The notes beneath the pieces were generated by a model, which saw only the letters and a program-made list of their open reading frames with translations, was not told the origin of the DNA and did not search any database. A stretch of DNA of 9,909 nt from assembly GCA_902803625.1 (NCBI GenBank), contig CADCQV010000017.1, positions 1 through 9,909 of the forward strand. The letters run 5' to 3'. Of this stretch, positions 5,721 through 9,909 are shown piece after piece. Source of the DNA: an uncultured Lachnospiraceae bacterium (lineage in GTDB: Bacteria > Bacillota > Clostridia > Lachnospirales > Lachnospiraceae). The first letter of the stretch is position 1. Every line of letters begins with the position of its first letter. The translations under genes and the position numbers were made by a program.

Positions 5721-7481
5721 ATGAAAAAGGTATTGGCGATATTACTGACCTTTGTATTTATTACAGGGACGGTCTCGGGCTGCAAAACGGGTACCGTAAA
5801 CAAAGGCGCCGGAATATCTGTTGAGGAGAAGGAAACACCTCTTTATATCTTTTCAATGCAAAATAAAGAATCCATGCCGCTTTATTTTATTAACGGCAGT
5901 GAAATACCTTATGTGGATATAGAAAACTGGGCAGGTTTTATGTCCTTTATTATTCCGTTTGCCGCCGCACCTGTTTCGGAGGAAGCAGCGCCATACTCGG
6001 TTACGGCAAAAGCGGATGGTGATATAGTCACCCTTACGAGAGAAGACGGTTATTATATGGCTGTTGATTTTGCTGATGACAGCTTCCATTTTGAGGATTA
6101 TGACCAGTTTATGCGTATGGGTGAAGAATCCTTACTGGATCTCGCGATCAATACGAATCTGAGATCAAAGGACGGAAAGGAAGAGTATCTTAAAAGAAGT
6201 GCGGAAACCGATGTCAGGATGGGTAATGAGATCGATATGGATCTATCGAAATATGATATCGACCTGATAAGGGACGGAGAACAATACTACGTGCCGCTTC
6301 AGACTCTGTCTGATATCCTGATCACGCCAAGAAATTTCAATATTCTATATAACGGGGAAAATCTTTATGTGTGCTCGGCTTCCGATATCGGAAGTGTGGA
6401 AAAGGGCCTGAGCGACATAGGGGAATCCTATTATTCGGTGGAAGCTTCCGGTAAGGCTGGCGAAGAACTCGCAAAGTTTTCGTATAATGAATTCTGCTTT
6501 GCCTTTGATGAGCTGTACGGGCTAAAAGAAACACATGCTATAGACAGCTTTGATACGCTTGCAAAGAATACCGGGGCAAAGGAGATACTTCTGGGAACGG
6601 ATGCGAAGGAGACTGACAGGATATACCACGATATCATTTATCGCTTCCTTGATGACCAGCACAGTAAATTTCTGAATCCTTCTTATATTTCTGGTGCTGA
6701 TGCAGCAAAGGATTTCGGAAAGTACATAGGAGAGGGAAAGTCGAGGAATTCAACTTCTTCTCTTATGGCTTTACTTAATGATACCAGGGAAAGGTATTAT
6801 CCTGGCGGGATCCCGGGCTATGAGGAGATCGGGGATACCGCATATATCACCTTTGATTCATTTGTTCATGGGCAGGAGGATTATTATAATGAAGCTCCCG
6901 ATGCGGATGCACAGGATACGATGGGAATTATCAGTTACTCGGTCAGCCGGATCTTAAGGGATGATTCTCCGGTAAAGAAGGTGGTGCTGGATCTTTCCTG
7001 CAATACCGGGGGACAGGATACAGCGGCAGTATATGCTATCGCGGCCTTTATCGGAGAAGCAGAGGTAAGTCTTGAAAATCCGAATACCGGGGCAAGGATA
7101 ACCCAGGCATATAAGGCGGATACCAATCTGGACCATGAATTTGACGAAAGGGATACCCTTGACGGAAAGGGTCTGAAGCTTTTCTGTCTGACATCCCCTG
7201 TGAGCTTTTCCTGCGGAAATCTTGTGCCGTGTGTTTTTAAGAGCTCCGGGAGGGTTACAGTAATCGGAAAACAGTCAGGCGGCGGTTCCTGCGGGGCGCT
7301 TAGCGTGACTACCGCCGGGGGAACAATGATGCGTATTTCAGGCTCAAACCGCCTAAGCTTCGTGAAAAACGGCTCTTTCTATGATATCGATCAGGGTGCA
7401 CCTGTGGATTATCCGATAAATGAGTATGATCATTTCTATGACAGAAAAGCCCTGAATCAGTTTCTTGACGGCCTGTATTGA
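5721..7481 (+). CDS. Secreted lipoprotein with S41 (C-terminal-processing-like) peptidase domain
   Basis: The 586-residue product begins with a lipoprotein signal peptide: KK, a hydrophobic core, then the lipobox VSGC with C21 as the lipidated residue, so it should be anchored outside the membrane. The middle part (about 165-220) includes YYVPLQTLSDIL and NGENLYV, similar to copper amine oxidase N-terminal-like repeats. No PDZ domain is obvious. The C-terminal half looks like an S41 fold: DLSCNTGG (424-431, family DLRGNPGG), a serine segment SFSCGN (495-500) where the nucleophile is expected, and GKQSGGG (516-522). Where classical Tsp/CtpA has the catalytic lysine, about 25 residues after the serine, this protein has glycine (G522). 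It may use a different catalytic set, as tricorn-like relatives do, or be inactive. The site AAGGAGG is 11 bases upstream of the ATG, inside the leader ORF. Confidence 0.8.
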   Translation: MKKVLAILLTFVFITGTVSGCKTGTVNKGAGISVEEKETPLYIFSMQNKESMPLYFINGSEIPYVDIENWAGFMSFIIPFAAAPVSEEAAPYSVTAKADGDIVTLTREDGYYMAVDFADDSFHFEDYDQFMRMGEESLLDLAINTNLRSKDGKEEYLKRSAETDVRMGNEIDMDLSKYDIDLIRDGEQYYVPLQTLSDILITPRNFNILYNGENLYVCSASDIGSVEKGLSDIGESYYSVEASGKAGEELAKFSYNEFCFAFDELYGLKETHAIDSFDTLAKNTGAKEILLGTDAKETDRIYHDIIYRFLDDQHSKFLNPSYISGADAAKDFGKYIGEGKSRNSTSSLMALLNDTRERYYPGGIPGYEEIGDTAYITFDSFVHGQEDYYNEAPDADAQDTMGIISYSVSRILRDDSPVKKVVLDLSCNTGGQDTAAVYAIAAFIGEAEVSLENPNTGARITQAYKADTNLDHEFDERDTLDGKGLKLFCLTSPVSFSCGNLVPCVFKSSGRVTVIGKQSGGGSCGALSVTTAGGTMMRISGSNRLSFVKNGSFYDIDQGAPVDYPINEYDHFYDRKALNQFLDGLY

Positions 7482-7499
7482 CCGGCTTCTGAAAGTAAT

Positions 7500-7537
7500 T
7501 GGAGTCATTGGGGACGGTTCCAATGACTCCATTTTAT
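7500..7537 (+). terminator. Strong intrinsic terminator after the S41 gene
   Basis: A perfect 12-bp stem (TGGAGTCATTGG at 7500-7511 with CCAATGACTCCA at 7520-7531) encloses the loop GGACGGTT and is followed by TTTTATT. It lies 19 bases beyond the S41 stop and before the end of the convergent LUD gene. It may also slow transcription from the other side, although no T-run follows in that direction. The stem-loop includes GGGGACGGTTCC, a string reminiscent of dispersed palindromic repeats. Confidence 0.8.
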
Positions 7538-7545
7538 TGACTCTG

Positions 7546-8175
7546 TCAGAATCCCAGGTCCTCATTTACAAGTATCACGTGGATCCTGTCCTTATGCCTG
7601 GAGAATCTGGTGATAAGGAATTGACAGCAGATGCATTCCTCTGACTTACAGTTTGCGCAGGAACCGGTTTCGGTACAGGGAGTCCTGACACCGACTCTCT
7701 GGGAGTTTATGGGAGCAGCGATATTTCTTGCCCGGTCCAGAGCTGAGTCTGTATCCCGGCAGACCTTATTCATACCCACGATGAATATCACTTTTTTCGG
7801 ACCCTGTGCTATGGCTGAAACCCGGTTTGAATTTCCGTCGATATTAAAGATCACGCCGTCTTCGGTAATGGCATTGGCACTTGAGATAAAGAAGTCCGCA
7901 TCATAGGTTTTAAGCATGGCGGCTCTTTTATCCTCAAGGGCATCTCTGTCGATAAAATCATAATTTCCGGCTTTAAGGGCATTCACAAGGCCGATCTCAT
8001 GGGCACTCATACACCCGCCCATTCCGATAACGCTTCCCTCGGGGATCAGAGAAAGTGCTTTTTCTAATGCCTCTTCCTTATTCTCCGCATAATACCCGGT
8101 CATATTTCTGGATTGAAGGCCCTTTATCACTTTTTTTGAAAGCAGGGCATTTCTCTTTGTTATGCTGCTGTTCAT
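7546..8175 (-). CDS. LUD-domain protein (LutC/YkgG-like, DUF162 family)
   Basis: The 209-residue soluble protein belongs to the LUD family. Its known member LutC takes part in L-lactate utilisation with the iron-sulfur protein LutB, but many clostridial stand-alone copies have no assigned reaction. Visible family features are a glycine-rich segment GMGGCMSAHEIGL (51-63), the block SANAITEDGVIFNIDGNSNRV (starting near 99), QGPKKVIFIVG, and RNIAAPINSQRVG. The C-terminus is rich in cysteine (C167, C173, C176, C181, C183, C184), which could bind metal or an iron-sulfur cluster; this is inference. No lutA or lutB neighbour is present, so a lactate role should not be assumed. AGAAAGGA about seven bases before the ATG supports the start. 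It has its own promoter with palindromic operators upstream, and converges on the S41 gene. Confidence 0.85.
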   Translation of the reverse strand: MNSSITKRNALLSKKVIKGLQSRNMTGYYAENKEEALEKALSLIPEGSVIGMGGCMSAHEIGLVNALKAGNYDFIDRDALEDKRAAMLKTYDADFFISSANAITEDGVIFNIDGNSNRVSAIAQGPKKVIFIVGMNKVCRDTDSALDRARNIAAPINSQRVGVRTPCTETGSCANCKSEECICCQFLITRFSRHKDRIHVILVNEDLGF

Positions 8176-8210
8176 GCTGTAGTCCTTTCTTTTCGGGGAT
8201 TCAGATGGTT

Positions 8211-8247
8211 AACGTTTTCAAACATTATAACACTTGAAAAACGTTTT
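8211..8247. promoter_or_regulatory. Paired AACGTT palindromes around the LUD -10, candidate LacI-type operators
   Basis: AACGTT occurs at 8211-8216 and 8240-8245, centres 29 bases apart, flanking the -10. The right site extends to the 10-bp palindrome AAAACGTTTT (8238-8247), touching the -35. The two sites also face each other as a larger inverted repeat, AACGTTTTCAA against TTGAAAAACGTT. Palindromes with a central CG and A/T-rich arms are typical of LacI/CcpA-family operators, so carbon-source control is plausible. No regulator gene is in the window. Confidence 0.45.
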
Positions 8248-8251
8248 ACAA
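8224..8251 (-). promoter_or_regulatory. Promoter of the LUD gene
   Basis: On the minus strand TTGTAA (8251-8246), a 16-base spacer and TATAAT (8229-8224). The -10 is a perfect match. Transcription starts near 8217, about 42 bases before the ATG at 8175. Confidence 0.65.
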
Positions 8252-8301
8252 TCGAGCAGGCGGTAATCGGCGCTAACCCGATTTTTTCTCGACTTACCGC
8301 C
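8252..8301. other. Nested and competing inverted repeats upstream of the LUD promoter
   Basis: Three inverted repeats overlap here: TCGAG/CTCGA (8252-8256 with 8288-8292), GGCGGTAA/TTACCGCC (8259-8266 with 8294-8301), and the inner AATCGG-N7-CCGATT (8265-8270 with 8278-8283), which is followed on the plus strand by TTTT. The inner one resembles a small plus-strand terminator, but no plus-strand gene reads into it. The outer arms could form a cruciform or operator. They lie between the tRNA fragment and the LUD -35. Confidence 0.4.
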
Positions 8302-8340
8302 GGAAATAGATTGAAAAAGCGAAGAATAATAATTTTTTAG

Positions 8341-8376
8341 CTGGGCTAGAAGGATTCGAACCTTTGAAATGACGGA
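8341..8376 (-). other. 3' fragment of a tRNA-Gln gene, candidate att site of an integrated element
   Basis: Read on the minus strand, these 36 bases are the end of the anticodon stem (TCCGT), the variable loop, the T arm with loop TTCGAAT, and the acceptor 3' strand TAGCCCA plus discriminator G. The acceptor end matches what I know of Firmicute tRNA-Gln. The 5' half (matching acceptor strand TGGGCTA, D arm, anticodon loop) is absent and CCA is not encoded, so this is not a working tRNA. An isolated tRNA 3' end is the classical scar left at one end of an integrase-mobilised element. Its orientation puts the element on the right, where the AT-rich hicAB region begins. A 9-bp direct repeat, TTTGAAATG (8363-8371 and 8383-8391), spans the boundary. 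Confidence 0.7.
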
Positions 8377-8409
8377 AGTTCATTTGAAATGCGGGTTTTT
8401 GTTGGTACA

Positions 8410-8437
8410 TTGACAAATGTTATGAGAATGATAAAAT
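8410..8437 (+). promoter_or_regulatory. Promoter of the hicA-hicB-secB-like operon
   Basis: TTGACA (8410-8415), a 16-base spacer and TAAAAT (8432-8437). The -10 overlaps the left arm of the operator, so binding there would exclude RNA polymerase. Confidence 0.65.
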
Positions 8438-8458
8438 GCAACTAGAAAGTAGTTGCAT
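8436..8458 (+). promoter_or_regulatory. Perfect inverted-repeat operator for the hic operon
   Basis: ATGCAACTA (8436-8444), five central bases, TAGTTGCAT (8450-8458): nine perfectly matched base pairs, covering the end of the -10 and the transcription start. HicB antitoxins commonly repress their own operon by binding such sites through a C-terminal ribbon-helix-helix domain, which this HicB appears to have. Confidence 0.65.
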
Positions 8459-8470
8459 AAGGAATTTCAT

Positions 8471-8728
8471 ATGAGTAAAATAGATAAGGCCAAAGAAAGA
8501 TTGTTTGCACGACCAAAAGATTATACATATTCTGAAGCAAAGTACTTATTATCGCAGCTAGGATTTGAAGAGTATAATAAGGGGAAAACATCAGGTTCAA
8601 GAGTGAAATTTTATAGAAGTAGTGATGAACGCATTATATTGTTGCATAAGCCACATCCAGGGGATGTGATGAGTGTAGGAGCTATTAGGGATTTGGCGGA
8701 TCGTTTAGAGGAAATGGGTGAACTATGA
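8471..8728 (+). CDS. hicA: HicA-family toxin (dsRBD-like mRNA-targeting toxin)
   Basis: HicA toxins are small double-stranded-RNA-binding-domain-like proteins that block translation by causing mRNA cleavage. From ATG at 8471 the product has 85 residues. AAGGAA (8459-8464) six bases upstream supports this start over the in-frame TTG at 8453, which lies inside the operator. Family features: the N-terminal helix region ending in the YSEAKYLLSQLGF segment (20-32), KGKTSGSRVKFYR (37-49), and LLHKPHPGDV (57-66). Many HicA proteins have a catalytic histidine in a GSH motif. Here that place reads GSR (R44), as I recall for a clostridial branch, while H59 and H62 sit in the HKPHPG strand. The toxin stop overlaps the antitoxin start by four bases (ATGA), so the two are translationally coupled. 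Confidence 0.85.
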   Translation: MSKIDKAKERLFARPKDYTYSEAKYLLSQLGFEEYNKGKTSGSRVKFYRSSDERIILLHKPHPGDVMSVGAIRDLADRLEEMGEL

Positions 8729-9222
8729 TGAATAATATTATGGAATATAAAGGATATCATACTAAGGTTGAATTTGATGCAGAATCAATGTCTTTACGAG
8801 GGATAATTGAAGGAATTAATGATTATATTGATTTTGAAGCTGACAATATTGCAAGTATAGAAGATGAATTTCATGCGGCTGTTGATGACTACATTGAATT
8901 TTGTTCTACGGTTGGAAAAGAACCGGAAAAAGAGTATAGAGGTACCTTTAATGTTCGAATTTCACCTGAATTACACCGCAAATTGTCGATTCGAGCATTT
9001 GTTGATGGGCAGTCATTAAATTCAGAGGTGGAAAAAGCTGTAGCTTCATATCTTGATAACAATCAAGATCAAACGAAAGAGTTGGCTGAGAGTGTTAGAG
9101 ATTTGACTAATACCATTAGAATGGATAAGACATGTTACGAAAATGAAACTACGGTCAACAGCAATATCAATATAATTCCTTTTGGGATAAAACACACGTA
9201 TCTAGAGGTGAAAACATTATGA
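8725..9222 (+). CDS. hicB: HicB-family antitoxin with long C-terminal tail
   Basis: HicB neutralises HicA by binding it and usually represses the operon. The 165-residue product has the degenerate RNase H-like HicB fold (about 6-60: MEYKGYHTKVEFD, GIIEGINDYIDFEAD, EFHAAVDDYIEFC) and then a ribbon-helix-helix DNA-binding domain (about 73-109: RGTFNVRISPELHRKL, SLNSEVEKAVASYL). Typical HicB proteins of this type stop near residue 110. Here a tail of about 55 residues follows, charged at first and ending in the hydrophobic segment INIIPFGIKHTYLEV. Since a SecB-like gene comes next, this tail is a good candidate for a chaperone-addiction segment that makes the antitoxin depend on its partner chaperone. 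Start may be 8725 or 8728, or ATG 8740. It overlaps secB-like by ATGA. Confidence 0.88.
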   Translation: MMNNIMEYKGYHTKVEFDAESMSLRGIIEGINDYIDFEADNIASIEDEFHAAVDDYIEFCSTVGKEPEKEYRGTFNVRISPELHRKLSIRAFVDGQSLNSEVEKAVASYLDNNQDQTKELAESVRDLTNTIRMDKTCYENETTVNSNINIIPFGIKHTYLEVKTL

Positions 9223-9656
9223 TAGCAAATTTACAAGAATATTTTAGACCTGAAATAGGGATTTTTTTGGATGCTGTAGAATATAAAAGAATTGAGGAAC
9301 CAAATACAGAAGTAAAAACTGAAATCGCAATATTATGTCAAGATAATGTGAATGCTTCTTTAAATGAAGAGGGTGTACGTATTTTGATTACAAGACTTGT
9401 GAAATTTGATCCAGAAAAAATATTTACTCTGAGCGTAACTTTTGGTGCGGATTTGAAATTTACTGATCGTAAATCAGATTATAATTGGAAAGATATAAAT
9501 TTAGCTGAAGAATTTATGGAGAATGGAGATTTTGTTACTTCGCAGTTGGTGAGTAGGATATCGCTCATTATTGGAGAGATAACATCATCATTTGGGCAAC
9601 AGCCATTATTATTACCAGCATTTCTTGCAAAAAAGAATAGTTCAGATAAAGAGTGA
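9219..9656 (+). CDS. SecB-like chaperone, third gene of a putative TAC module
   Basis: The product has 145 residues, like SecB (about 150), no signal peptide and no membrane segment. The N-terminal two thirds alternate polar and hydrophobic residues as in beta strands (for example KTEIAILCQD and KIFTLSVTFGADLKF). The C-terminal segment SQLVSRISLIIGEITSSFGQQPLLLPAF (108-135) follows the SecB pattern of a conserved arginine, a helix, then Gly and Pro-Leu-Leu-Leu-Pro. SecB is mainly proteobacterial; stand-alone SecB-like proteins elsewhere are often tied to toxin-antitoxin operons, where they fold and protect the antitoxin. AGAGGTG (9204-9210) precedes the ATG by eight bases, and the ATGA overlap with hicB indicates coupled translation and a stoichiometric role. 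The assignment rests on C-terminal pattern, length and context; the N-terminal half is too divergent to judge by eye. Confidence 0.62.
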   Translation: MIANLQEYFRPEIGIFLDAVEYKRIEEPNTEVKTEIAILCQDNVNASLNEEGVRILITRLVKFDPEKIFTLSVTFGADLKFTDRKSDYNWKDINLAEEFMENGDFVTSQLVSRISLIIGEITSSFGQQPLLLPAFLAKKNSSDKE

Positions 9657-9794
9657 GTATGGCAAAAGGGAAATATGTCTGATATATTATCCCCCTTGAT
9701 TGCCACCAACCGCATACAGTAGCCCTGAGCTTTCTACCGTACGCAGCAGGTAAACAGCAACTCGCCTTACAAATGCCCAAAACAAGGCGCTTAA

Positions 9795-9909
9795 GGCAAT
9801 GAAAAAGTTCTCAAAGAGATATTCACGGATAATGGCTATTACTCAGAGAATAACTTCTCAGAGCTTTTACAGGCAGGCTTTGACTTTATCACACTTGCCA
9901 GGACAAGTA
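9795..9909 (+). pseudogene. IS4-type DDE transposase fragment, runs off window edge
   Basis: The plus-strand frame with codons starting at 9795 encodes VLKEIFTDNGYYSENN followed by FSELLQAGFDFITLARTS. This is the strand-and-helix block around the second catalytic aspartate (TDNGYYS) of IS4/IS1634-type transposases. In this frame there is a TAA at 9792-9794 and no start codon, so the upstream half is missing or shifted. A neighbouring frame reads KALKAMKKFS just before, hinting at a one-base frameshift near 9805-9812. The 138 bases between the secB-like stop and this block (9657-9794) contain no gene I recognise; CGCCTT/AAGGCG and GCCTTA/TAAGGC inverted repeats lie near 9760-9797. The rest of the element is beyond the edge. 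Confidence 0.6.

Noticed and set aside
5471..5803. 110-residue minus-strand ORF spanning the S41 gene start
   Set aside because: Most of it is the antisense of the duplicated promoter, leader ORF and signal peptide. Its similarity to the minus-strand frame at 1240-1536 comes only from the repeated DNA.
7546..8175. LutC of a complete lactate utilisation operon
   Set aside because: No lutA or lutB gene adjoins it; it is monocistronic with a cysteine-rich tail, so only the LUD family can be claimed.
8341..8376. Functional tRNA gene
   Set aside because: No matching 5' acceptor strand, D arm or anticodon loop is found on the 5' side; only the 3' part is present.
8453..8470. TTG start giving HicA six more residues
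   Set aside because: It lies within the operator inverted repeat, while AAGGAA is correctly spaced for ATG 8471.
1..9909. CRISPR array or phage structural genes
   Set aside because: No regularly spaced repeats of 24-40 bases and no phage structural proteins were seen on either strand.

Overview
The window looks like a low-to-moderate GC Firmicute of the class Clostridia, most likely Lachnospiraceae or a close relative. The reasons are strong AGGAGG-type ribosome binding sites, SigA-type promoters, an anaerobic amino-acid and nucleobase catabolic gene set, and a clostridial-type HicAB module. The genus cannot be read from the sequence alone.

Positions 1-8340 look like ordinary chromosome with moderately GC-rich genes. 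A dicarboxylate/amino-acid:cation symporter (SLC1/DAACS) runs left and is cut by the window edge (1-1023, -). A divergent unit follows: an NCS2 xanthine/uracil-type permease (1313-2674, +) and an M20D amidohydrolase (2711-3868, +). An aspartate ammonia-lyase, aspA, converges on them (3898-5343, -). A 377-base intergenic stretch (5344-5720) holds the aspA promoter, possible small ORFs, and a second copy of the permease's promoter/leader. That copy now drives a secreted S41-type lipoprotein (5721-7481, +), which ends at a strong hairpin terminator. A LUD-domain protein (7546-8175, -) converges on it from a promoter flanked by AACGTT palindromes. Together these genes suggest uptake and breakdown of amino acids and nucleobases: an aspartate-type importer plus aspartase giving fumarate and ammonia, and a nucleobase importer next to an N-acyl amino acid or amide hydrolase.

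At 8341-8376 there is a 3' fragment of a tRNA-Gln gene (- strand), and exactly there the base composition drops to AT-rich. This is what one end of an element integrated at a tRNA 3' end looks like. To its right is a compact three-gene operon with overlapping stop and start codons: HicA-type toxin (8471-8728), HicB-type antitoxin with an unusually long C-terminal tail (8725-9222), and a small protein with a SecB-like C-terminus (9219-9656). A promoter and a perfect 9-bp inverted-repeat operator precede it. I read this as a toxin-antitoxin-chaperone (TAC) module, the most interesting system in the window. The right edge (9795-9909) encodes part of an IS4-type DDE transposase with no intact upstream reading frame, which supports an accessory-island setting.

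The second notable structure is an 84-bp promoter/leader cassette (80 identities, including 67 consecutive identical bases) at both 1250-1333 and 5586-5669, in front of two unrelated genes. In the second copy the duplicated start codons open a 21-residue leader ORF that stops just before the lipoprotein gene.
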